A stretch of DNA of 64,000 nt from Usitatibacter rugosus (lineage in GTDB: Bacteria; Pseudomonadota; Gammaproteobacteria; Burkholderiales; Usitatibacteraceae), in the NCBI RefSeq assembly GCF_013003965.1, contig NZ_CP053069.1, positions 1,333,419 to 1,397,418 of the forward strand. Reading direction: 5' to 3'. A program made the position numbers and the translations under genes. Each line of letters opens with the position of its first letter. Positions within the stretch are counted from its first letter, which is position 1. Positions 42,193 to 49,336 of this stretch are shown piece by piece. Below the pieces are notes generated by a model. It was not told the DNA's origin and made no database searches. It saw only the letters and a program-made list of their open reading frames with translations.

Positions 42193-43467
42193 ATGACGCG
42201 CTACCTGCTGACTTTCCTCGCTTCCCTCCTCTTCGCTGCCGCCGCCCAGGCCCAGCTCACGATCGAGATCCCCACGGCCGCCGGGCGCCAGATTCCCGTG
42301 GCCGTGATGCCCCTCAAGGGGGAGGACGGGCAGCCCCAGGCCATCAGCTCGGTCGTGAGCGACGACCTCAAGCGCAGCGGCCTCTTCCGGCTCGTGAACA
42401 CGGTCGGCATCAGCCCGCTGCCCACGGAGCCCTCCGAGGTCACGTTCCCCGACTGGACGGCCCGCACGGCGGAGGCGCTCGTCATCGGCAAGGTGGATCC
42501 GCTGCCCGACGGGCGTGTCGAAGTTCGCTTCCGCCTCTTCGACGTCGCCAAGCAATCCCAGCTCGCGAGCTACTCGTACGTCGTGGCCCCCGCGCAGCTG
42601 CGCGCCACCGCGCACCGCATCGCCGACGTGATCTACGAACGCCTCACGGGCGACAAGGGCGTCTTCTCCACCAAGATCACGTACGTGGTGAAGCGGGGCA
42701 CCCGCTACGAGCTGCAGGTCTCGGATGCCGACGGCTTCAACCCGCAGACGGTGCTCGCCTCGAACGAGCCGATCATCTCGCCGTCGTGGTCGCCCGACGG
42801 CAGCCGCCTCGCCTACGTGTCGTTCGACCAGAAGAAGCCCGTGGTCGTCGTGCAGAACCTCGCGCAGGGCACGACCAAGGTCGTCGCCGGATTCCGCGGC
42901 AACAACAGCGCCCCGTCGTGGTCGCCCGACGGCAGCCAGGTCGCCGTGGCCCTGAGCAAGGACGGCCTCACGCAGATCTATCGCGTGCCTTCCGGCGGCG
43001 GGGATGCGCAGCGCCTCACCGATTCGAGCGGCATCGATACGCAGCCCGCGTTTTCGCCCGACGGCCAGTGGATCGCCTTCACGTCCGACCGCGGCGGCAC
43101 GCCGCAGGTCTACCGCATGCCGGCCGCGGGCGGTCCCGCGCAGCGCATGACCTTCGACGGCACCTACAACGTCGGCCCGCGCTTCAGTCCCGACGGCAAG
43201 AGCCTTGCGTACGTGCAGCGCGACGCGGGCCGTTTCCGCATCGCCCTGCTCGAGATCGCGACGGGGCAGGTCACGGTGCTCACCGAGGGCAGCCTCGACG
43301 ATTCACCGTCCTTCGCCCCCAACGGTAAGATCATTCTCTACGAAGCCCAGGCCGGCGGCCGTGGGCAACTTGCGGCCGTTTCCACGGACGGTCGAGTCCG
43401 CCAGCGCCTGGCCTCCGCGGCCGGCGACGTGCGGGATCCCGCGTGGGGCCCCTTCCCGACCAATTGA
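42193..43467 (+). CDS. tolB: TolB, periplasmic beta-propeller
   Basis: 424 residues. A signal peptide (MTRYLLTFLASLLFAAAAQA), a TolB N-terminal alpha/beta domain, then the six-bladed WD40-like propeller with repeated SPDG-type motifs (SPSWSPDGSRLAYVSF, APSWSPDGSQVAVAL, QPAFSPDGQWIAFTSD, GPRFSPDGKSLAYVQ). Binds Pal and TolA and helps Pal relocate. A typical length. Confidence 0.95.
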   Translation: MTRYLLTFLASLLFAAAAQAQLTIEIPTAAGRQIPVAVMPLKGEDGQPQAISSVVSDDLKRSGLFRLVNTVGISPLPTEPSEVTFPDWTARTAEALVIGKVDPLPDGRVEVRFRLFDVAKQSQLASYSYVVAPAQLRATAHRIADVIYERLTGDKGVFSTKITYVVKRGTRYELQVSDADGFNPQTVLASNEPIISPSWSPDGSRLAYVSFDQKKPVVVVQNLAQGTTKVVAGFRGNNSAPSWSPDGSQVAVALSKDGLTQIYRVPSGGGDAQRLTDSSGIDTQPAFSPDGQWIAFTSDRGGTPQVYRMPAAGGPAQRMTFDGTYNVGPRFSPDGKSLAYVQRDAGRFRIALLEIATGQVTVLTEGSLDDSPSFAPNGKIILYEAQAGGRGQLAAVSTDGRVRQRLASAAGDVRDPAWGPFPTN

Positions 43468-43501
43468 GTTTCGACGCGTTCCAACTTGCAAGGAGATGAC
43501 C

Positions 43502-44035
43502 ATGCAAAAAGCTGTCCTCTACATCGCTGTTGCCACCGTGCTCGCCGCTTGCGGCAGCACCGAGACGAAGCAGGACGTTCCCGTCCGCGACACCGCTTCG
43601 ACCACCACGCAACCCTCGGCCAACACCGCCGGCAACACGTCGTCGATGACCAACCCGCGCGTGGCCGGCAACCCGCTCACGGATCCGAGCAACATCCTGT
43701 CGAAGCGCAGCGTGTTCTTCGACTACGACTCCAACGCGGTGAAGGACGAGTTCCGCCCGGTCGTGCAGGCGCACTCCAAGTACATGACGGCCGACAAGCG
43801 CGATTCGAAGATCCGCATCGAAGGCAATTGCGACGAGCGCGGCAGCCGCGAGTACAACCTCGCGCTCGGCCAGCGCCGCGCCGAAGCGGTGAAGAAAGTG
43901 ATGACCGTGCTCGGCGTGCAGGACGGCCGCATCGAGACCGTGAGCTTCGGCGAGGAGAAGCCGCAGTCGCAGGGTCATGACGAAGGCGCCTACGCGCAGA
44001 ACCGACGCGCCGACATCAAGTACTCGGGTGAGTAA
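43502..44035 (+). CDS. pal: Pal, peptidoglycan-associated lipoprotein
   Basis: 177 residues. Lipoprotein signal with lipobox VLAAC (Cys17), a Ser/Thr-rich linker, and an OmpA-like C-terminal domain (SVFFDYDSNAVKDEF, then IRIEGNCDERGSREYNLALGQRRAEAV) that binds the diaminopimelate of peptidoglycan. The start at 43502 is fixed by AGGAG 6 nt upstream; the ATG at 43496 overlaps that motif. Confidence 0.95.
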   Translation: MQKAVLYIAVATVLAACGSTETKQDVPVRDTASTTTQPSANTAGNTSSMTNPRVAGNPLTDPSNILSKRSVFFDYDSNAVKDEFRPVVQAHSKYMTADKRDSKIRIEGNCDERGSREYNLALGQRRAEAVKKVMTVLGVQDGRIETVSFGEEKPQSQGHDEGAYAQNRRADIKYSGE

Positions 44036-44879
44036 GCCGTACGGGCTTCGCCTGCTCGCTGCCGGCGCCTTCGCGGCGCTGGCGGCCTCCGCGATTCCCG
44101 CGCATGCCGGCCTCTTCGACGACGAGGAGGCGCGCCGGCGCATCGAGCTGATCAAGCAGGAGCTCGCGCAGCAAGGCAAGGACAACGAAGCGCGCATCGC
44201 GCGCCTCGAGGAGCAGATCCGCAACATCGGCGTGGTGGAGCTGCTGCGCCAGATCGACGGCCTGAATGCGGAGATCGCGCGCCTGCGCGGCAGCATCGAG
44301 GTGCTCACGAACCAGAACGAGCAGCTCCAGAAGCGCCAGAAGGATTTCTACCTCGACCTCGATTCGCGCCTGACGCGCCTCGAGGGCGGCCCGGCGAAGC
44401 CCGCCGGAGCCGGCACGCCGAGCATCGCGCCCCCCGAGTCGAGCGCGCCGCCCGCGTCGACGATCCAGGCCTCGGCCCGTCCGGCCACGAAGGATGACCA
44501 GGCCCGCGAGATCAAGGCCTACGACGCGGCCTCGAACCTCTTCCGGCGCAACGACTTCGCCTCGGCGATCGACGCGTTCCGGGCATTCCTGAAGGACTAT
44601 CCGCAGAGCCCGCTCGCGCCCAACGCCGAGTACTGGATCGGCATCGGCTACGCGAACCTCAAGGATTACCGCAACGCCCTCGCCACGCAGGAGGGCTTGC
44701 TTCAGCGCTATCCGCAATCGCCCAAGGCGCCCGATGCGCTGCTCGCCATCGCCGCGCTGCAAGCGGAGCAGGGCGACAACGGCAGCGCCCGCAACACGCT
44801 CGAGGACATCATCGCGCGTTACCCCGGCTCCGAAGCCGCGGGCAAGGCGCGCACGCGCCTCGCTTCCCTGCGCCGGTAG
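44028..44879 (+). CDS. cpoB: CpoB (YbgF), Tol-Pal cell division coordinator
   Basis: 283 residues. A signal peptide (LRLLAAGAFAALAASAIPAHA), an N-terminal coiled coil that trimerises (about 30-110, IELIKQELAQQGKDNEARIARLEEQ), a linker, and a C-terminal TPR domain (about 160-283; AYDAASNLFRRNDFASAIDAF and two more units). CpoB links PBP1B activity to TolA at division. GTG start at 44028, overlapping pal by 8 nt. Confidence 0.93.
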   Translation: MSKPYGLRLLAAGAFAALAASAIPAHAGLFDDEEARRRIELIKQELAQQGKDNEARIARLEEQIRNIGVVELLRQIDGLNAEIARLRGSIEVLTNQNEQLQKRQKDFYLDLDSRLTRLEGGPAKPAGAGTPSIAPPESSAPPASTIQASARPATKDDQAREIKAYDAASNLFRRNDFASAIDAFRAFLKDYPQSPLAPNAEYWIGIGYANLKDYRNALATQEGLLQRYPQSPKAPDALLAIAALQAEQGDNGSARNTLEDIIARYPGSEAAGKARTRLASLRR

Positions 44880-44894
44880 CCGGCGCCGACCGGG

Positions 44895-45575
44895 GTGAAA
44901 TCCGCCGTCGTCCTGGTCTCGGGCGGTCTCGATTCCGCGACGGTGCTCGCCATCGCGAAGGCCGAGGGCTGGGAATGCCACGCGCTCTCGGTCGACTACG
45001 GACAGCGCCACAAGGCGGAGCTGCACGCGGCCACGCAGATCGCGCGCGCGCTGGGTGCGGTGGAGCATCGTGTCGCGCACGTGGGGCTCGGCCTGTTCGG
45101 CGGCTCGGCGCTCACCGACGCTTCCATCGACGTCCCCATTGAATCCACGGGCGGCATCCCCATCACGTACGTCCCCGCACGGAACACCGTGTTCCTCTCG
45201 CTCGCACTCGCGCACGCGGAAGTCACCGGTTCGGACGCCGTGTTCACGGGCGCGAATGCGGTGGACTATTCGGGCTATCCCGATTGCCGCCCGGAGTACC
45301 TCGCCGCGTTCGAAGCGATGGCGAACCTCGCGACCAAGCGCGCAGTGGAAGGCTCGCCCATCGCGATCCGCGCGCCGATCGTCCGGCTCTCCAAGGCCGA
45401 CATCGTGCGGCGGGGCCACGAGCTGGGCGTGGACTTCGCGCTCACCGTTTCGTGCTACAACGCCGATGCGGCGGGCCGTGCTTGCGCGCAATGCGACGCG
45501 TGCCGATTCCGCCGCGAAGGCTTCGCCACCGCGGGGCTGCCGGATCCGACGCGCTATCAACCGGGAGTGACCTGA
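44895..45575 (+). CDS. queC: 7-cyano-7-deazaguanine synthase QueC
   Basis: 226 residues. ATP-dependent step of queuosine synthesis, turning 7-carboxy-7-deazaguanine into preQ0. PP-loop [14 protein letters not shown], the conserved [19 protein letters not shown], and a C-terminal zinc site [17 protein letters not shown] with four Cys. GTG start at 44895. Commonly follows tol-pal in proteobacteria (often with queE, not present here). Confidence 0.95.
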   Translation: MKSAVVLVSGGLDSATVLAIAKAEGWECHALSVDYGQRHKAELHAATQIARALGAVEHRVAHVGLGLFGGSALTDASIDVPIESTGGIPITYVPARNTVFLSLALAHAEVTGSDAVFTGANAVDYSGYPDCRPEYLAAFEAMANLATKRAVEGSPIAIRAPIVRLSKADIVRRGHELGVDFALTVSCYNADAAGRACAQCDACRFRREGFATAGLPDPTRYQPGVT

Positions 45576-45579
45576 GAGC

Positions 45580-46689
45580 TTGGGTACCGCCGCCAACCTT
45601 CCCTGGATCGTCGCCGCCGGCGGTTTCCTCCTCGCGTTCGTGTTCGGTGCCGTGGCGAACCGCACCAACTTCTGCACCATGGGCGCGGTCTCCGACATCG
45701 TGAACATGGGCCACTGGGGACGCATGCGGATGTGGCTGCTCGCGATCGCAGTGGCCATCGTCGGCACCAACCTCCTCGCGGCCACCGGGCAGATCGACCT
45801 CGCGAAATCGTTCTACACGCGGCCCAACGTCACTTGGCTCTCGTACATCCTCGGCGGTTTCCTCTTCGGCGTGGGCATGACGCTGGGCTCGGGCTGCGGA
45901 AGCAAGACGCTGGTTCGCATGGGCGGCGGCAACCTGAAGTCGGTCATCGTCTTCGTGTTCCTGGGCATCGCCGCGTACATGACGCTGAAGGGCCTGTTCG
46001 CGGTGTGGCGGATCTCCTGGATCGATCCCGTCGCCACGGATCTCGGCCGCGGCCAGGATCTCCCCACGCTCGCGAGTGCCTTGACGGGCGCGTCCCTGAA
46101 GGCGATGCAGCTTGCCGTGGCGGGGATCGTCGCGGTGGCGCTCATCGCGTTCGTCGTGAAGGACCGGGAGTTCCGCGAGAGCTTCGACCATTGGCTGGGC
46201 GGCATCGCGATCGGCCTGGTGATCGTCGGCGGCTGGTATCTCACCGGCCACGTTGGCTACGCGGAGAACCCGCAGACGCTCGAGGACACGTACTTCGGCA
46301 CCAACAGCCGCACGATCGAATCGCTCTCGTTCGTGGCCCCGGTCGGCTACACGCTCGAGCTGCTGATGCTGTGGAGCGACAAGTCGCTCGCCATCACCTT
46401 CGGCATCGCGGCGACGGCCGGCATCGTGTGCGGCTCGCTCGCCTACGCCCTGTGGTCGCGCACGTTCCGCTGGGAGGGTTTCGTGAACGCCGAAGACACC
46501 GCGAACCACATCATCGGCGGCACGCTCATGGGATTCGGCGGCGTGACGGCCCTGGGCTGCACCATCGGACAGGGGCTGAGCGGCTTTTCGACGCTCGCCG
46601 TGGGCTCGATCCTCACTTTTTTCGCCATCGTCGCGGGCGCCGCGCTCACGATGAAATGGCAGTACGACCGGATGCTGCGCGAGGCATGA
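45580..46689 (+). CDS. YeeE/YedE-family membrane transporter (sulfur compounds)
   Basis: 369 residues, about nine or ten membrane helices. Conserved NRTNFCTMGAVSDI, FGVGMTLGSGCGSKTLVRMGGGNLKS and the second repeat FGGVTALGCTIGQGLSGFS, each with the cysteines thought to guide thiosulfate or similar sulfur substrates. TTG start at 45580, 4 nt after queC. No tusA-like gene follows, so the exact substrate is open; transport of a reduced sulfur species would suit the sulfide dehydrogenase at 30.4-32.1 kb (inference). Confidence 0.87.
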   Translation: MGTAANLPWIVAAGGFLLAFVFGAVANRTNFCTMGAVSDIVNMGHWGRMRMWLLAIAVAIVGTNLLAATGQIDLAKSFYTRPNVTWLSYILGGFLFGVGMTLGSGCGSKTLVRMGGGNLKSVIVFVFLGIAAYMTLKGLFAVWRISWIDPVATDLGRGQDLPTLASALTGASLKAMQLAVAGIVAVALIAFVVKDREFRESFDHWLGGIAIGLVIVGGWYLTGHVGYAENPQTLEDTYFGTNSRTIESLSFVAPVGYTLELLMLWSDKSLAITFGIAATAGIVCGSLAYALWSRTFRWEGFVNAEDTANHIIGGTLMGFGGVTALGCTIGQGLSGFSTLAVGSILTFFAIVAGAALTMKWQYDRMLREA

Positions 46690-46705
46690 TCGGCACCCGC
46701 CGCAA

Positions 46706-46735
46706 TTGACCCGATCTCGCCGGAAAAGCTATAAT
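46706..46735 (+). promoter_or_regulatory. Strong sigma-70 promoter of tRNA-Lys
   Basis: -35 TTGACC (46706-46711), 18-nt spacer, perfect -10 TATAAT (46730-46735). About 40 nt of leader precede the tRNA. Confidence 0.88.
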
Positions 46736-46779
46736 CTCGGTCTTTCCCAAGTCGTTTTTGGACTCACTTTCCAAGTGAT

Positions 46780-46855
46780 GGGGCGTTAGCTCAGCTGGTA
46801 GAGCAGCGGACTTTTAATCCGTTGGTCACTGGTTCGAATCCAGTACGCCCTACCA
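46780..46855 (+). tRNA. tRNA-Lys (anticodon TTT)
   Basis: 76 nt with encoded CCA. Acceptor GGGGCGT pairs with ACGCCCT (one G-T pair), D arm GCTC/GAGC, anticodon loop CTTTTAA (anticodon TTT), variable loop TGGTC, T arm ACTGG-TTCGAAT-CCAGT. Anticodon U34 is an MnmA target. Confidence 0.97.
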
Positions 46856-46862
46856 GCAACGC

Positions 46863-46888
46863 CGGGCCTGCTCAACGCAGGCCCGTTT
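46863..46888 (+). terminator. Intrinsic terminator after tRNA-Lys
   Basis: 9-bp stem CGGGCCTGC / GCAGGCCCG with a 5-nt loop and TTT after it, 8 nt past the tRNA CCA end. Confidence 0.85.
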
Positions 46889-46957
46889 CATTTGGGGCGC
46901 TCGAACGGTGGGATGATCGTGGGGTCGGAGGTGTTAGCTCCCCAGAGGAGGTTCCCC

Positions 46958-47440
46958 ATGAAGCCCACCGTTACGCTCCTGGCCGCGCTCATCGTGGCCG
47001 CATGCACTCCGATGGCGAGCATCCCGCCGGGCACGCCCGAGGCCCAGGCGCGCGGAGCCTTCGGTGCGCCGGCCGCGGAGTTCGACTATCCCGACGGCAC
47101 CCACCAGCTCGTGTATCCGCGCGGCCCGCTCGGCACCGAGACGTACATGGTGTTCCTGAAGGGCGGCACGGTGCAGCGCGTCGAGCAGGCCCTGACCGAC
47201 GACAATTTCTATCGCATCCAGGCCGGCGTCACCACGGCCGAGCAGGTGCGCCGCATGATCGGGCCGCCCAGCCGCGTAGTCCGCTTCGAGAACCTCCAGC
47301 AGTTCGCGTGGGACTACCGGTTCCGCGACACGTGGGGTTACCTCGCGATCTTCTCGGTGATGATCGACGACCGCGGCATGGTCGCGAGCAAGGTCATCGC
47401 ACGCATCGAGTCGAGCAAGGACGGCGGGATGAACCGCTAG
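46958..47440 (+). CDS. BamE/SmpA-like outer-membrane lipoprotein
   Basis: 160 residues. Lipoprotein signal with lipobox IVAAC (Cys16). The mature part contains two BamE-like units: GTPEAQARGAFGAPAAEFDYPDG and, later, GVTTAEQVRRMIGPPSRVVRFENLQQFAWDYRFRD, a helix-turn (GxP) followed by strands. True BamE is about 115 residues with one such unit, so this is a relative, not the core Bam subunit. GAGGAGG 6 nt before the ATG. Convergent with folA, sharing 4 nt. Confidence 0.82.
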   Translation: MKPTVTLLAALIVAACTPMASIPPGTPEAQARGAFGAPAAEFDYPDGTHQLVYPRGPLGTETYMVFLKGGTVQRVEQALTDDNFYRIQAGVTTAEQVRRMIGPPSRVVRFENLQQFAWDYRFRDTWGYLAIFSVMIDDRGMVASKVIARIESSKDGGMNR

Positions 47441-47931
47441 GCAGGGCGCTTGCGGTCCAGCCTCACGGTGCGCGTCGCGAACGCGTGGCGCTCGTCCACG
47501 CCCTGCCTCGCGAGCTCCGTTTCCACCCACTGGCTCCGGTCGAAGGGCGGAAACCAGGTGTCGCCCTCGATCTGCGCGTCGATGTCGGTGAGGTAGATGC
47601 GGTCGACGCCGGGCATGCCCGCCTCGAAGATCTGCGCGCCGCCGATCACGAACACTTCGTCCACGTCACCCGCGGCGCGATAGGCCGCCTCGAGCGAATC
47701 GACCACCACGCACCCTGGGGCCTTGAAAGCGGGGTCGCGCGTGATCACGATGTTCGTCCGGCCCGGCAGCGCCTTGCCGATCGACTCGTGGGTCTTGCGG
47801 CCCATCACGATCGGATGGCCCATCGTGATCTTCTTGAAGAAGGCGAGGTCCGAGGGCAGGTGCCAGGGCATCCCGTTGCCCTTCCCGATCACCCGGTTTC
47901 GCGTGGCCGCGACGACGTACGAGCGGATCAT
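47437..47931 (-). CDS. folA: Dihydrofolate reductase
   Basis: 164 residues. Reduces dihydrofolate with NADPH. VVAATRNRVIGKGNGMPWHLPSDLAFFKK has the Met20-type loop and the catalytic Asp; then VMGRKTHESIGKALPGRTNIVIT and VFVIGGAQIFEAG. Directly after thyA on the same strand (7 nt gap), the usual pairing since ThyA makes the dihydrofolate that FolA recycles. Confidence 0.96.
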   Translation of the reverse strand: MIRSYVVAATRNRVIGKGNGMPWHLPSDLAFFKKITMGHPIVMGRKTHESIGKALPGRTNIVITRDPAFKAPGCVVVDSLEAAYRAAGDVDEVFVIGGAQIFEAGMPGVDRIYLTDIDAQIEGDTWFPPFDRSQWVETELARQGVDERHAFATRTVRLDRKRPA

Positions 47932-47938
47932 GCCGGCC

Positions 47939-48733
47939 TCATACGGCGATCGGCGCCTTGATGGCGGCGTGCGGATCGTAGCCTTCCAGCGTGAAGTCCT
48001 CGTAGCGGAACGCGAAGAGGTCCTTCACGTCCGGATTGAGGCGCATCACGGGAAGCGCGCGCGGCGTGCGGCCGAGCTGTTCCTTCGCCTGATCGAGGTG
48101 ATTGAGGTAGAGGTGCGCATCGCCCAGCGTGTGCACGAAGTCGCCCGGCTTGAGGCCCGCCACCTGCGCGACCATCAGCGTGAGCAGCGCATAGGAGGCC
48201 ATGTTGAAGGGCACGCCCAGGAAGATGTCGGCGCTTCGCTGGTACAGCTGGCAGGACAAGCGTCCATCGGCCACGTAGAACTGGAACAGCGCGTGGCAGG
48301 GCGCCAACGCCATCTTCGGGATGTCGGCGACGTTCCACGCCGAGACGATGAGGCGCCTCGAGTCGGGGTTGGCGCGCAGCTGCGCGACGACCTGGGCGAT
48401 CTGGTCGATGTGCGCCCCGGAGGGCGTGGGCCACGATCGCCACTGGTAGCCGTAGACGGGCCCCAGCTCGCCCTTCGCGTCGGCCCATTCGTCCCAGATC
48501 GTGACGCCGTGCTCCTTGAGGTAGGCGATGTTCGTGCTTCCCTGCAGGAACCACAGGAGCTCGTGGATCACGCTCTTGGTGTGGACCTTCTTGGTAGTGA
48601 GCAGCGGGAAGCGCTCGGAGAGGTCGAAGCGCATCTGGTAGCCGAAGACGGAGAGCGTCCCGGTGCCGGTGCGGTCGGATTTGCGGGTCCCGTGCTCGAG
48701 CACGTGGGACAGGAGGTCGAGGTAGGTCTTCAC
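47939..48733 (-). CDS. thyA: Thymidylate synthase
   Basis: 264 residues, the E. coli length. Makes dTMP from dUMP with methylene-tetrahydrofolate. Catalytic Cys in [13 protein letters not shown], substrate loop [13 protein letters not shown] and [21 protein letters not shown] start at 48733 overlapping the stop of the upstream acetyltransferase (GTGA). Confidence 0.96.
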   Translation of the reverse strand: MKTYLDLLSHVLEHGTRKSDRTGTGTLSVFGYQMRFDLSERFPLLTTKKVHTKSVIHELLWFLQGSTNIAYLKEHGVTIWDEWADAKGELGPVYGYQWRSWPTPSGAHIDQIAQVVAQLRANPDSRRLIVSAWNVADIPKMALAPCHALFQFYVADGRLSCQLYQRSADIFLGVPFNMASYALLTLMVAQVAGLKPGDFVHTLGDAHLYLNHLDQAKEQLGRTPRALPVMRLNPDVKDLFAFRYEDFTLEGYDPHAAIKAPIAV

Positions 48734-49227
48734 AGCCGGCGCCCGAGGATGAGGAGGTCGTGCTCGATGCCGTCCAGCTCGGCCACGCGGGGCAGCCGGC
48801 CCCAGCCGGCGAACCCGTGGCGCAGGAACAGCGCCACGCTGGGCTCGTTGTGCGCGAACACGAAGGCCAGGACGGTCGTGATGCCGAGCCCGGGAGCGGC
48901 CCCCAGGGCGTGCGCAAGCAGCTGCCCGGCATAGCCCCGGCGGTGGTGCTCCGGATCGACGAAAACGCCCGTCTCGACGGTCCGGTGGTACGCCGGGCGG
49001 CCGTAGAAGGAGCGGAAGCTGAGCCAGGCGCGGACGGCGCCGCCGTCTTCCAGGACCCACAGGGGGCGGCTGGAGGCGTCGAACGAATGGAACCAGGCCT
49101 CGCGCTCGGCGACGGTCACGGGTTCGGTGTCGGCCGTGGCCTGGCGGCCGGGAATGGCTGCGTTATAGATCGCGACGATGGCGGGGAGGTCCGCTTCCCG
49201 CGCCGCCCGGAGAATTCCGATGGACAT
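48730..49227 (-). CDS. GNAT acetyltransferase, phosphinothricin-type
   Basis: 165 residues. [21 protein letters not shown] at the N-terminus, [29 protein letters not shown] with the acetyl-CoA loop, and [28 protein letters not shown] at the end: the pattern of phosphinothricin/methionine-sulfone acetyltransferases (PAT/MddA). Substrate could be an amino-acid analogue; not provable here. First gene of the GNAT-thyA-folA transcript. Confidence 0.88.
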   Translation of the reverse strand: MSIGILRAAREADLPAIVAIYNAAIPGRQATADTEPVTVAEREAWFHSFDASSRPLWVLEDGGAVRAWLSFRSFYGRPAYHRTVETGVFVDPEHHRRGYAGQLLAHALGAAPGLGITTVLAFVFAHNEPSVALFLRHGFAGWGRLPRVAELDGIEHDLLILGRRL

Positions 49228-49257
49228 GCCGTGATTTTATCCGCGTTACGTCCGCAC

Positions 49258-49292
49258 AAAAAAAGAACCCGCAGGTTGAAGCCTGCGGGTTC
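49258..49292 (-). terminator. Intrinsic terminator after the first TonB receptor
   Basis: 11-bp stem GAACCCGCAGG / CCTGCGGGTTC, 6-nt loop, followed on the minus strand by seven T (complement of 49258-49264). It separates the receptor gene from the GNAT-thyA-folA operon. Confidence 0.9.
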
Positions 49293-49336
49293 CATCGGTT
49301 TCCCGATCGCGGGGCCGAAGCCCCGCAACGTACGGC

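Noticed and set aside
46780-46888. tRNA-Lys as an integration site for a mobile element
   Set aside because: No integrase, no direct repeat of the tRNA 3' end and no change in composition downstream; ordinary genes follow.
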